Source: Oceanobacillus senegalensis
Lineage (GTDB): Bacteria; Bacillota; Bacilli; Bacillales; Amphibacillaceae
DNA length: 64,000 bases
Reading direction: 5' to 3'
NCBI RefSeq assembly: GCF_900176885.1
Contig: NZ_LT839648.1
Coordinates: 2,570,618-2,634,617, forward strand
Position numbers and translations under genes: made by a program. The notes beneath the pieces are model-generated. The model saw nothing but the letters and a program-made list of their open reading frames with translations. It was not told where the DNA came from and did no database searches. This document shows, in pieces, positions 18,107-26,778 of the stretch; the stretch's first letter is position 1, and every line of letters begins with the position of its first letter.

Positions 18107-19270
18107 TTATCTCCTTCCTTTCGAACTAGGTAATCCTAGAGATTTAGCAATAATATTCTTTTGGACTTGTGTCGTTCCTGCATAAATTGTTTCTGCTCTT
18201 GATGCAAGGAATTTCTCCATCCAAACATGATTTTCATCCTTAACAAGTGCATTTTCCCCTAATAAGTCAACCCCTAAATTAAGTAAATCTTGATGACTTT
18301 CACTCCAAACAAGTTTAGCGATCGCAGGTATAGAACCTGTATTTTCCCCCTGAGAAATCAACGCAATATTCCGTAAAGACACACTTTTTAATATTTCACA
18401 AGATAGATAGGCTTGAACTAATTTATTTAAGAATATAGAACTGTTAGCATTTGCTTGTCCTGAAAGCATCTTTTCTTGGGTCATGGAAATAAGTTGTTGA
18501 AATTCTTGTTGCATTTTTAGGGAGCGCTGCGCAAAGTGTATTCCTCGTTCATTAGATAAAGCGTAATTTGCCATTTCCCAACCATTATTTATTTCTCCAA
18601 CAACATCATCTTTCGGAACAATAGCATTATCTAGGAAAACTTCAGAAAGTTCTGTTTCACCCGCTATGTTTGTAATTGGTTGCACCGTTACGCCGGGTTG
18701 TATTAAATCTAAAATCATCATACTTATTCCTTTATATCTCGATTTATCCGTCCGCACTAAAACATAACACTTATTGGCATATGGTGCATATGATGTCCAG
18801 ACCTTTTGACCATTAAGTATATAATGATTACCCTTATCCTCGGCTTTTGTTTGTAATCCAGCTAAATCTGATCCAGCATTTGGCTCAGAAAAACCTTGAC
18901 ACCAAATATCTTCATGTTGAAGCATCCTTGGAAGGTAATACTCTTTTTGTTTTTCAGTCCCATATTTGATTAAGGTCATACCGAAAATTCCAATTCCGTT
19001 AGAATTTAAAACTTCAGGTGCATTAATACGGACTAATTCCTCAATATAGATTAATTGCTGCTCAATCGTTAAACCTAACCCTCCATACTTTTTCGGCCAT
19101 GATGGAGCTACCCAACCTGCATCAGCTAACATTCTTCCCCATTGCTTTCTTCGATCCACCAACTGTTCTCCAGTTACTTCTTTCTTCCATTCTAATGGAA
19201 AATTATTATTTAACCATTCTCGAAATGATTCTCTAAATTGTTCTGCATCCTGAGAATATTTAAAATCCAT
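18107..19270 (-). CDS. Acyl-CoA dehydrogenase, partner subunit
   Basis: This acyl-CoA dehydrogenase of about 387 residues has QGFSEPNAGSDLAGLQTKAED near 120, NGQKVWTSYA near 147, and IYAGTTQVQKNIIAKSLGLP at the C-terminus. The YEGT catalytic Glu is Ala here. The pattern matches the large subunit of heteromeric dehydrogenases acting on ring, dicarboxylic or side-chain CoA esters. The ATG at 19270 is used because GGGGGAGAGAGG lies just upstream; an earlier in-frame ATG at 19303 would precede that site. It is the first gene of a two-gene operon driven from 19430-19458. Confidence 0.86.
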   Translation of the reverse strand: MDFKYSQDAEQFRESFREWLNNNFPLEWKKEVTGEQLVDRRKQWGRMLADAGWVAPSWPKKYGGLGLTIEQQLIYIEELVRINAPEVLNSNGIGIFGMTLIKYGTEKQKEYYLPRMLQHEDIWCQGFSEPNAGSDLAGLQTKAEDKGNHYILNGQKVWTSYAPYANKCYVLVRTDKSRYKGISMMILDLIQPGVTVQPITNIAGETELSEVFLDNAIVPKDDVVGEINNGWEMANYALSNERGIHFAQRSLKMQQEFQQLISMTQEKMLSGQANANSSIFLNKLVQAYLSCEILKSVSLRNIALISQGENTGSIPAIAKLVWSESHQDLLNLGVDLLGENALVKDENHVWMEKFLASRAETIYAGTTQVQKNIIAKSLGLPSSKGRR

Positions 19271-19303
19271 ATACCTCTCTCCCCCTTTACCTATTAATTT
19301 CAA

Positions 19304-19656
19304 CCATTCATCAGTAGTATTCCCCCTACTTATACAAAAATAATATATAATCTTTTACTAAAATCCCAACCTTGCAACCGCTTACTAAAATACTATTTTG
19401 GGAACCTATTATTTTATTTCTTATTAGCAATTTTATATACTAACAAAATTTTTGTCAACCAAGAATTTGAACTTTTGAAAATTATTTAAATATAATGTTT
19501 TTAACGAAAATTTTTAAAAAATAAATATTAAATATAACGATGGTTAAACCCTATTTTTCTGTTATAAAATTAAGAACAAAGATTTTTGTTTTTGATCCAA
19601 ATATTCTTATCAAGTTGTCCGTCAACAAATTTTTTAATGTCCAAGACAATAAAAAA
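19304..19656. other. Intergenic region upstream of the paired dehydrogenase operon
   Basis: About 350 very AT-rich bases with no gene on either strand. The region holds the promoter at 19430-19458 and abuts the terminator of the MmgE/PrpD cluster. Nothing else recognisable is seen. Confidence 0.45.
19430..19458 (-). promoter_or_regulatory. Sigma-A promoter of the paired dehydrogenase operon
   Basis: On the minus strand TTGACA (19453-19458) and TAAAAT (19430-19435) are 17 bases apart. The 28-base core is almost identical to the element at 5427-5455. The expected leader to the ATG at 19270 is about 150 bases. Confidence 0.6.
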
Positions 19657-19681
19657 TTACCAAGCCACTAAAGCTTGGTAA
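19657..19681 (-). terminator. Rho-independent terminator of the C5-dicarboxylate-type cluster
   Basis: On the minus strand TTACCAAGC and GCTTGGTAA form a 9-bp stem with a 7-base loop followed by a run of six T, immediately after the MmgE/PrpD stop codon. It is a textbook terminator and marks the 3' end of the cluster starting at 30614. Confidence 0.85.
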
Positions 19682-19691
19682 CTTTTGCTAA

Positions 19692-21047
19692 CTATACCCC
19701 AGCCCTATCAAACAAACGAAAAATCTCTCCAACCTCACTGACATTCTCCAAATCCAACACCTGGTTAGCTAAATTCCTTCGCTCATCCTCCGATAGTTCT
19801 GTTGCCAATTTCAAAAACTTCTCACGTAACTCTGAACCAAATACTGGATTCTCAGGATCTCCCTTTGGATAATCGGTCTGTTTTATGATTTTCTCACCTG
19901 ATGTAAAGGAAACCTCAACAATTACCCCCCATTTCTCGGGATAATTATCGTTAATCTCCGGATCTACTTCTACCTGAACTTTTTTCATCAAGTTACGAAT
20001 TTTCCCGTTCCATAATGTATCCTGATTAAAGGCGTCCAGTCCACCCTCACCTTTAACTAAAGCTAGAGCCGTACAATACTGAAGACTAAACTTTGATGCA
20101 TATTCTGTGTTAGGATTATCATTATCCGTGATATCCAGCGCCACCTGGTATGTTTTTACACGTACACCTTTAATGTCGTCCTCAGAAATTCCCTTTTCCT
20201 TCTTCAAGTCAATCAATAAATCCATGGCATGGTGTGTATGTCGACAAGACGCATGGATTTTAAAACCATTTTCCATGATTTTAAACTTATTTCCTAACTG
20301 ATTGGTCACCTTTGATTCATCGAACGTTTCACTCATTGCTTGGAAGAAACCACGATCACCCTCTAATATCTTACTAGCTCCAGTAAAGCCTTTTTGTGCC
20401 AACAACCCACTGATTACACCATTCATGGCAGCTTTTCCAGGATGAAGCTGTTTTGACATTGCCCCGTCCTCAATAAATTCCCATAACCCAGCAGCTTGTG
20501 TACCAGCACTTCCTAGAGCATGAATGATTTGTTCCTCATTTAGATTTAACAATTTTGCCACAGCTGCAGTTGCACCAAATGTTCCACAAGTAGCCGTATT
20601 ATGCCAGTAGTAATAATGAGAAGGTGTCACCGCTTCACCAATTCGAAACCCTACCTCATAACCAATAATAACTGCAGTAATCAAGTCTTTTCCAGATAAT
20701 TTCTTCCATTCCGCAACAGCTAGGGCTGCAGGAACAACAACAGTTGCAGCGTGAATGATGGATGCCTTATGAATATCGTCCAATTCAACAATATGGCTAG
20801 ATGCACCATTTACCAGAGCAGCCTGAGCAACCGATGTTTTTCCACCCGTAACTAATGTTGCTTGTGGTGTTCCACCCATTTCTATCGCAAAATCATGAAT
20901 CATTTGTACGGGGGCTTTTGTTGACCCAGCAATGGCTGAGCCAAAGTAATCTAAAATACATAGTTTCGTAAATTCTACTACCTCATCTGGAAAATCGTCA
21001 TAATTGGTTTCCATTATATACGTAGCCAATTCTTTACTTAATCCCAT
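19692..21047 (-). CDS. MmgE/PrpD family protein
   Basis: This 451-residue protein is full length for the MmgE/PrpD family (2-methylcitrate dehydratase, cis-aconitate decarboxylase/IRG1 and relatives). It shows FTKLCILDYFGSAIAGS near 26-42, GASSHIVELDDIHKASIIHAATVVVPAALA near 85, ATCGTFGATAAVAKLL near 150, and SCRHTHHAMDLL near 272. The family eliminates or decarboxylates tricarboxylates or isomerises related acids. It is the last gene of the cluster, after MaoC, CaiB and CitE genes. That combination resembles proteobacterial itaconate loci, which also carry an MmgE/PrpD gene. The exact reaction is not readable. Confidence 0.85.
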   Translation of the reverse strand: MGLSKELATYIMETNYDDFPDEVVEFTKLCILDYFGSAIAGSTKAPVQMIHDFAIEMGGTPQATLVTGGKTSVAQAALVNGASSHIVELDDIHKASIIHAATVVVPAALAVAEWKKLSGKDLITAVIIGYEVGFRIGEAVTPSHYYYWHNTATCGTFGATAAVAKLLNLNEEQIIHALGSAGTQAAGLWEFIEDGAMSKQLHPGKAAMNGVISGLLAQKGFTGASKILEGDRGFFQAMSETFDESKVTNQLGNKFKIMENGFKIHASCRHTHHAMDLLIDLKKEKGISEDDIKGVRVKTYQVALDITDNDNPNTEYASKFSLQYCTALALVKGEGGLDAFNQDTLWNGKIRNLMKKVQVEVDPEINDNYPEKWGVIVEVSFTSGEKIIKQTDYPKGDPENPVFGSELREKFLKLATELSEDERRNLANQVLDLENVSEVGEIFRLFDRAGV

Positions 21048-21064
21048 TATTCTTTCCCCCTTTA

Positions 21065-21595
21065 TTAGTCTACCTTTAACTGTTCATTTTCTAGTACCTT
21101 GTCTAACAAATCGTTCGTTCTATTCGGAGCAAATTCTTTCTTATAAATCATAAATGTACGTTTATAAGAAATAACAACTTCCTCCCGATGGTTATATCCA
21201 ATCGTTTTGACAGTTACAATCCCAACATTTGGACGAGATTTAGACTCTCGTTTTTGTAGTACCTCCGAATAAGAATAGATCGTGTCCCCCTCGAATACTG
21301 GATTAGGTAGGCGAATTTCATCCCAGCCAAGATTTGCCATCGCATTTTGTGAGATATCGGTAACCGACTGTCCAGTCACCAAAGCTAGTGTAAACGTAGA
21401 GTCTACTAAAGGTTTCTTAAACTCCGTCTGCTCCGAATAATAATCATCGAAATGAATTGGATTTGTATTTTGTGTTAATAATGTCACCCAAATATTGTCT
21501 GTTTTTGTTACCGTTCTCCCCAGTGGATGGGCATAAATATCACCTATTTCAAAATCCTCATAGAATCGACCCTTCCATCCATCCTTTACACTCAT
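21065..21595 (-). CDS. MaoC-family hydratase, itaconyl/mesaconyl-CoA hydratase-like
   Basis: This single-domain MaoC protein of 176 residues has the pattern typical of itaconyl- and mesaconyl-CoA hydratases: GRFYEDFEIGDIYAHPLGRTVT near 9-30, TQNTNPIHFDDYYSEQTEFKKPLVDS near 41-66 with the catalytic His and Asp, and NLGWDEIRLPNPVFEGDTI near 88-106. It should convert the C5 enoyl-CoA to citramalyl-CoA. It lies between the CoA-transferase gene (15 bases) and the MmgE/PrpD gene (18 bases). The ATG follows AAGGAGG. The substrate is inferred from family and neighbours. Confidence 0.82.
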   Translation of the reverse strand: MSVKDGWKGRFYEDFEIGDIYAHPLGRTVTKTDNIWVTLLTQNTNPIHFDDYYSEQTEFKKPLVDSTFTLALVTGQSVTDISQNAMANLGWDEIRLPNPVFEGDTIYSYSEVLQKRESKSRPNVGIVTVKTIGYNHREEVVISYKRTFMIYKKEFAPNRTNDLLDKVLENEQLKVD

Positions 21596-21609
21596 GATGA
21601 ACCTCCTTT

Positions 21610-22767
21610 TTAATTTTTTACAAAGTCTTTACTAAATCCTAATTCTGCCAATATTTTATCAGTGTGTTCCCCTAGTTCAGGAACAGGGTTCATCACAGGA
21701 TTAATACCATTCATTGTTACAGGTGGTTTCAATGCAGAGATCTCTCCAGTAGGTGTCTGTACGTTAGTCCAACGATTTCTAGCTGCTAGTTGTGGGTGAT
21801 CATAGAAATCTTGTAAATTGTTCAATCTAGCATTAGCTATTTTTGCTTCTTCCAGACGGTTAATTACCTTAGCCGAATTTAATGTATCAAAACTTTGCTC
21901 AATGATAGATTTTAACTCGTTACGATTTTCTGACCGTTTAGAATTATTCTCAAATCTAGCATCTGTTGCAAGTTCTGGTTTTTCAAGGACGATATCACAG
22001 AACTTTTTCCATTCTCTTTCGTTCTGTAGTCCGATAAAAACCGTTTTCTCATCCCCACATACAAACGGACCATATGGATAAATCGTTGCATGACTTGCTC
22101 CCGTACGTTTTGGTTCTTTCCCACCATAAACGGAGTAATACATTGGAAAACCCATCCACTCTCCAAGTGCTTCTAACATAGACACTTCCATGATAGTGCC
22201 TTTTCCTGTTTTCCCACGGTTTAGAAGTGCAGTTAATACGCCAGAATATATGTACATTCCAGCTGCAATGTCTGCAATTGAAATGCCTGTTTTGGACGGT
22301 GTATCTTCACTACCTGTGACAGACACAAGCCCGGCCTCACATTGGATTAATAAGTCATATGCCTTTTTATGTTCATAGGATCCATTTTTCCCATAACCGG
22401 AAAGGCTAGAAACAATAAGCTGTTGATTCTTCTCAACCAATTCTTCTGGAATAAAACCCATTCGTTCTATAGCTCCAGGTGCTAAATTTTGAACGAATAC
22501 ATCTGCTTCTTCCAAAAGTTTACTTAGTACTTGTTTCCCTTCATCTGATTTCAAATCAAGGGTAATGGATTCTTTGGAGCGATTACACCATACAAAATGA
22601 CTGGACATTCCATTTACCGTCGTATCATAGTTTCTTGCAAAGTCCCCTGTTTCAGGGCGTTCTACCTTAATCACACGTGCCCCTAAATCTGCCAATTGTC
22701 TGGTTGCAAAAGGAACTGCAATCGCCTGTTCTAAAGAAATAACCGTAACACCTTCTAAAGGTAACAT
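21610..22767 (-). CDS. CaiB/BaiF family CoA-transferase
   Basis: This 385-residue class III CoA-transferase has KVERPETGDFARNYD near 35-49, NRSKESITLDLKS near 61, and KKAYDLLIQCEAGL near 138-151, where the Asp of AYD is the expected nucleophile. It moves CoA from a donor such as succinyl-CoA to a carboxylate. With the adjacent CitE-like lyase and MaoC hydratase it fits itaconate, mesaconate or citramalate activation. The ATG follows GAGGAGG. Spacing to both neighbours is short, so it is part of one operon. Confidence 0.86.
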   Translation of the reverse strand: MLPLEGVTVISLEQAIAVPFATRQLADLGARVIKVERPETGDFARNYDTTVNGMSSHFVWCNRSKESITLDLKSDEGKQVLSKLLEEADVFVQNLAPGAIERMGFIPEELVEKNQQLIVSSLSGYGKNGSYEHKKAYDLLIQCEAGLVSVTGSEDTPSKTGISIADIAAGMYIYSGVLTALLNRGKTGKGTIMEVSMLEALGEWMGFPMYYSVYGGKEPKRTGASHATIYPYGPFVCGDEKTVFIGLQNEREWKKFCDIVLEKPELATDARFENNSKRSENRNELKSIIEQSFDTLNSAKVINRLEEAKIANARLNNLQDFYDHPQLAARNRWTNVQTPTGEISALKPPVTMNGINPVMNPVPELGEHTDKILAELGFSKDFVKN

Positions 22768-22793
22768 CTAAATTCCTCCTCGTTTCTTTTTTA

Positions 22794-23648
22794 CTAATAA
22801 TTCATATCTACATGCAACAAAATTTTCCTTGCCCGTTCTGCTACTGGTATATCAATCATTTTCCCATCTACCTGAATGGCAGCTTCACCTTTATCCAAAG
22901 ACTCGCTATATACTTGTACTATTTTCTTTGCCTCTTCAATTTCTTCAGGAGATGGAGAAAAAATTCGATTAACCGTATTTATTTGATTGGGGTGGATCAG
23001 TAATTTCCCTTGGAAACCCAATCTTTTCCCAAGCTCAGTTTCCTCTCTCAACCCTTCCTCGTCTTTGAAATTAGTAAATACAGAATCGACAGGGGCTTCG
23101 ATTCCTGCTGCACGTGATACTTCAACCAATTTAGACTTCGCGTAAAGCAATTCGGTTCCATGAATATCTGTAGTTATATTCGAATCCAACCTAAAATCCT
23201 CCGCACCAAAAGCTAAACAGTGAATCTGTTTACTTGCAGTTGCAATTTCATATGCATGATAAAGGCCTGCAGCGGTTTCAATAAGAGGAACAATTAATAT
23301 CTGTTTATCAATGCGATATTTCTTTTTTAAACTGTTTAGAATGTAATCTGTTATCACTATATCTTCTTTTGTCTCAACTTTTGGCAAAACAACCCCTGTT
23401 AAACCGTCTTTTACGATTTCATATAAATCATCCAGGAAATAAGATGTGGTGCGATCATTAATTCGAACGAAATTCATAGTGCTTTTTAATTCTTGAATAA
23501 TCTTAGAAACTTTTAATCTTGCGCTCCCTTTTTCCGAATCTGAAACAGCATCTTCCAAATCAAAAATCAAAGCATTTGCTTTTAGTTGATACGTTTTAGC
23601 TAAATGTTTATCATTATTCCCTGGAATAAACATCCATGACTTAAACAT
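22794..23648 (-). CDS. HpcH/HpaI (CitE-like) lyase, probable citramalyl-CoA lyase
   Basis: This 284-residue TIM-barrel protein has RSWMFIPG-like start KSWMFIPGNNDKHL, metal and substrate motifs FDLEDAVSDSEK near 29-40, VLPKVETKEDI near 87, LIETAAGLYHA near 121 and FGAEDFRLD near 145. CitE-like enzymes of this length, without other citrate lyase subunits, cleave citramalyl-, malyl- or methylmalyl-CoA to acetyl-CoA plus a 2-oxo acid. Here the expected products are pyruvate and acetyl-CoA. No citrate lyase alpha or gamma subunit is nearby, which argues against citrate lyase. Confidence 0.84.
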   Translation of the reverse strand: MFKSWMFIPGNNDKHLAKTYQLKANALIFDLEDAVSDSEKGSARLKVSKIIQELKSTMNFVRINDRTTSYFLDDLYEIVKDGLTGVVLPKVETKEDIVITDYILNSLKKKYRIDKQILIVPLIETAAGLYHAYEIATASKQIHCLAFGAEDFRLDSNITTDIHGTELLYAKSKLVEVSRAAGIEAPVDSVFTNFKDEEGLREETELGKRLGFQGKLLIHPNQINTVNRIFSPSPEEIEEAKKIVQVYSESLDKGEAAIQVDGKMIDIPVAERARKILLHVDMNY

Positions 23649-23661
23649 GAAATCCTCCTCT

Positions 23662-25296
23662 CTAAGGTAAACCAGTTATATTAAAATTCCAGACTAATGG
23701 TAAATACGCGTAAATGATGGCAGTTAACAAAACAGAAAATGTAATATTTAACCAAAATCCTGCTTTTGCCATATCTGATATGGTGAGAACACCTGAACTA
23801 AATACGATGGCATTTGGCGGTGTAGCAATTGGGAACATAAATGCACAAGAAGCAGCAATTGTAGTACCTACTAAAAACGCCAATGGATCAACTTCTAACG
23901 CAACTGCTAACGCCCCCATAATTGGTATTAACATGGTTGCTGTCGCGGTATTTGATGTAATTTCCGTTAAAAAAATAACTAAAAATATAACAAAAAATAG
24001 AATCGCAGCGAACGGCAAGTTTGATAGTCCAGTTAATTGATTACCAATCCATTCTGTTAGACCTGAGCTGGTAAATCCTGCAGCAATGGCAAGGCCACCA
24101 CCAAATAAAATTAAAATCCCCCATGGCAACTTGGTAGCAGTTTCCCAATTAAGAATCGTTTCTCCTTTTTGTTTGGATGGGAGGAGAAAAAGAATGAATG
24201 CTGCTGCCATTGCAATAATCGCATCTGAAATATTTGGTGATACATATGGTTGAAGTAGGAAAGTTCGAGTAATCCAGGCCAATGCTGTTACTACAAACAC
24301 TGTTGCAACCATTTTTTCTTCAATACTCATTGGACCTAATTCTTTTTTCTGGTTGCTTATAATCTCCTTACCACCTGGCAATTCACTAAGCTTAAATCGG
24401 AATAAAACTTTAACGAGTAAAAAGTAAGAAATGGAGGTGAATAGAATGGCAACTGGAACACCAAATAGCATCCAACTTGCAAAAGAAATATTTATTCCAT
24501 AAGTTTCATTAACGAAACCAACAAGAATGGCATTAGGTGGTGTACCAATTAATGTGCCAAGGCCACCTGTTAGTGCAGAGTAGGATATGGCTAACATTAA
24601 AGCTTTACCAAATCTCTTTTTCGTAGCTTCCTTCCCATTCACATGATGTTGATCTAGTAACTCATCAAACTTCAGTATGATTGCCGTCCCAATTGGAACC
24701 ATCATCATCGTTGTGGCAGTACTTGAAATCCACATCGATAAAAAAGCTGTTGCAACCATAAAACCTAATATCAGTCTTTCTGCACTTGTACCAACCACAC
24801 TAATAATGGTTAATGCAATTCTTCGATGTAAATTCCATCTTTCCATTGCTAGGGCAACTAGAAATCCTCCCATAAACAAGAAAATGATATCTGAGCTATA
24901 GGATGAAGTAGTTGTACTTATATCTAAGGCACCAGTTAGTGGAAACAATAAAATCGGCAGAAGTGCCGTTACGGGAATGGGCATGGCCTCTGTCATCCAC
25001 CAAACCGCCATCCATAATGTAACGGCTAATACTGCTTTCCCTTCACTAGATAAACCATTTGGTTCAAATAAAAGTATAATAAGTAAAAATAGTAGTGGAC
25101 CTGTAACTAAACCAATTTTCTGAGGAGTATTATAAATAGGTGTTGGAGGTTTATTTGACTGTTGTTTCTTTCCCTGTTGCTTGCTAGATTCCACTAGTGC
25201 TTCCGATCCATGAACGGAAAATAGGGATAAAAGTTGCTTTATACCCTTGTGCTCCCGCCACAGGACATTATTTGTTTTTGTTATTATTTGCCTCAT
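23662..25296 (-). CDS. DASS-family sodium:dicarboxylate symporter
   Basis: This 544-residue membrane protein of the divalent anion:Na+ symporter (SLC13/CitT) family has an unusual polar N-terminal extension of about 60 residues, then WMTEAMPIPVTALLPILLFP near 100 and two pseudo-symmetric binding motifs. The C-terminal one is a canonical SNTATA (near 460); the N-terminal one reads SSTATT instead of SNT. It probably imports the di- or tricarboxylate used by the cluster. It is encoded between the GntR regulator and the CitE-like lyase. The ATG follows AGAGGTG. Confidence 0.87.
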   Translation of the reverse strand: MRQIITKTNNVLWREHKGIKQLLSLFSVHGSEALVESSKQQGKKQQSNKPPTPIYNTPQKIGLVTGPLLFLLIILLFEPNGLSSEGKAVLAVTLWMAVWWMTEAMPIPVTALLPILLFPLTGALDISTTTSSYSSDIIFLFMGGFLVALAMERWNLHRRIALTIISVVGTSAERLILGFMVATAFLSMWISSTATTMMMVPIGTAIILKFDELLDQHHVNGKEATKKRFGKALMLAISYSALTGGLGTLIGTPPNAILVGFVNETYGINISFASWMLFGVPVAILFTSISYFLLVKVLFRFKLSELPGGKEIISNQKKELGPMSIEEKMVATVFVVTALAWITRTFLLQPYVSPNISDAIIAMAAAFILFLLPSKQKGETILNWETATKLPWGILILFGGGLAIAAGFTSSGLTEWIGNQLTGLSNLPFAAILFFVIFLVIFLTEITSNTATATMLIPIMGALAVALEVDPLAFLVGTTIAASCAFMFPIATPPNAIVFSSGVLTISDMAKAGFWLNITFSVLLTAIIYAYLPLVWNFNITGLP

Positions 25297-25453
25297 ATTT
25301 TCACCTCTTTTACTGAGAATAGGAGAATCTTAAAAATGGATTGGCAACCTTATAAAAATAATATTGTGACTTTTTAGACTTTTGTTTGCGCATTAAGATA
25401 AAGGAAACTAATCTATCTGAGAAGGAGCCCTTAATAATAAGAAGAACTCCTAT

Positions 25454-26119
25454 TTATTGAAAATCATTATTTTCCATAGAGGCAATCAGTTCCTTACCTG
25501 TTCTTTCAATGTGCTTGGCCAGATATTCTCCCGCTTTCTCTACATCACCTTGATAGATAGACTCCATAATCGCCTCATGTTCCTTATTTGACTTTTGTAT
25601 CTGACCTGGAATTAGTTGTGGTGTATCTTGGGCAAATCCATGGGAAATCGTTTCAATAAAACCAAGTAGACGTGGGCTATTACAACGACTGAATAATAAA
25701 TTATGAAACTTAACATTTAACTCCACATAAGATTCACCTGTACTAGCACTCACCATTTCTTGATGCAATAATGATAATTGTTTAAAGTCATTCTCTGTAA
25801 AATACTGTATACTCTTCTTTAATGCAACTGGCTCTAGTAAAATTCGAAGTTCATAAATTTCTTGAATATCTTGTTTTTGAATGGTCCTTACAACCGCACC
25901 TTTATGAGGTTCAATCTTTACAAGACCCTCTAGCTCCAATGTACGTAACGCTTCTCTTACTGGCATTCGACTTACTCCAATCAAATCAGCTAACTCAGCT
26001 TGTACGAGGCGTTCCCCTGGTGTAAAGTCCCCTTTTAAAATAGCCCTTCTTAATATACTACATACACGACTATGCAACATTTCCCTATTACCAATACGTA
26101 AATCCAATTTCTCCGCCAT
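25454..26119 (-). CDS. GntR-family regulator, FadR/FCD subfamily
   Basis: This regulator of about 221 residues has an N-terminal winged helix (RVCSILRRAILKGDFTPGERLVQAELADLIGVSRMPVREALRTLE) and a C-terminal all-helical FCD domain that binds small carboxylates through a metal-binding His set. The ATG at 26119 follows TAGGAG; an upstream in-frame GTG at 26161 has no site. It lies inside the cluster, and an inverted repeat typical of this family lies upstream of the first gene at 30636-30652. It is probably the local carboxylate-responsive repressor. Confidence 0.87.
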   Translation of the reverse strand: MAEKLDLRIGNREMLHSRVCSILRRAILKGDFTPGERLVQAELADLIGVSRMPVREALRTLELEGLVKIEPHKGAVVRTIQKQDIQEIYELRILLEPVALKKSIQYFTENDFKQLSLLHQEMVSASTGESYVELNVKFHNLLFSRCNSPRLLGFIETISHGFAQDTPQLIPGQIQKSNKEHEAIMESIYQGDVEKAGEYLAKHIERTGKELIASMENNDFQ

Positions 26120-26204
26120 CTCGAATTCTCCTAAATTTTTTATGGATAAGGTATCATTCACTTATTTTTAAAAATAATAGGCTTCCCTTCTTCTATTTTG
26201 TGAA

Positions 26205-26762
26205 TCATACATCTGATTGTTTATAATTTGCTATCCCTTCTTGGTAATAATCGCCACCATACATATCATTAATGACAATTGCTGGAAAGTTCTTCACTTC
26301 CATTTTTCTAATGGCTTCTGTTCCTAAATCCTCGTAAGCAATGACTTCAACTTTTTTAATCGTTTTTGCAATTAGGGCTGCCGAACCACCTACTGCGGCA
26401 AAATATACCGCATGATTTTCTTTAATTGCCTGTTTTACTTGTTCATTGCGGTACCCTTTTCCTATCATTCCTTTCATACCTAATTCAAGTAACTTTGGCG
26501 TATATGCGTCCATTCTCGAACTAGTGGTAGGCCCTGCAGAACCAATTACCTGTCCTGGCTTTGCAGGTGTGGGGCCAACATAATAGATAATCTGATTCTT
26601 TATATCAAATGGAATTTCCCCACCGTTCTCAAGGGATTCAGCCATTCTTTTATGTGCTGCATCACGAGCTGTATAAATTGTTCCTGTGAGACGTACTTGA
26701 TCCCCCGCCCTTAAATCTTTTACTATATCATCGTCTAGTGGTAGTTTGATAGATTTAGGCAT
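26205..26762 (-). CDS. Class I fumarase/tartrate dehydratase beta subunit
   Basis: This 185-residue protein matches the C-terminal (TtdB-like) domain of class I hydro-lyases: GDQVRLTGTIYTARDAAHKR near 20-39, GPTTSSRMDAYTP near 77-89, GMIGKG near 95, and INDMYGGDYY near 163-172. With the alpha subunit encoded 16 bases upstream it forms an iron-sulfur hydro-lyase for fumarate, tartrate or mesaconate. The cluster context favours mesaconate/citramalate interconversion, but fumarase activity is also possible. The ATG follows AAAGGAG. Confidence 0.88.
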   Translation of the reverse strand: MPKSIKLPLDDDIVKDLRAGDQVRLTGTIYTARDAAHKRMAESLENGGEIPFDIKNQIIYYVGPTPAKPGQVIGSAGPTTSSRMDAYTPKLLELGMKGMIGKGYRNEQVKQAIKENHAVYFAAVGGSAALIAKTIKKVEVIAYEDLGTEAIRKMEVKNFPAIVINDMYGGDYYQEGIANYKQSDV

Positions 26763-26778
26763 TTCTTTTACTCCTTTA

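Noticed and set aside
21912-22166. 84-codon minus-strand frame inside the CaiB gene
   Set aside because: It lies wholly within a well-supported CoA-transferase gene in another frame and has no family features.
22794-23648. Citrate lyase beta subunit (CitE) of a citrate fermentation operon
   Set aside because: No CitF, CitD, CitC or CitG genes are nearby; the neighbours fit a stand-alone citramalyl-CoA-type lyase.
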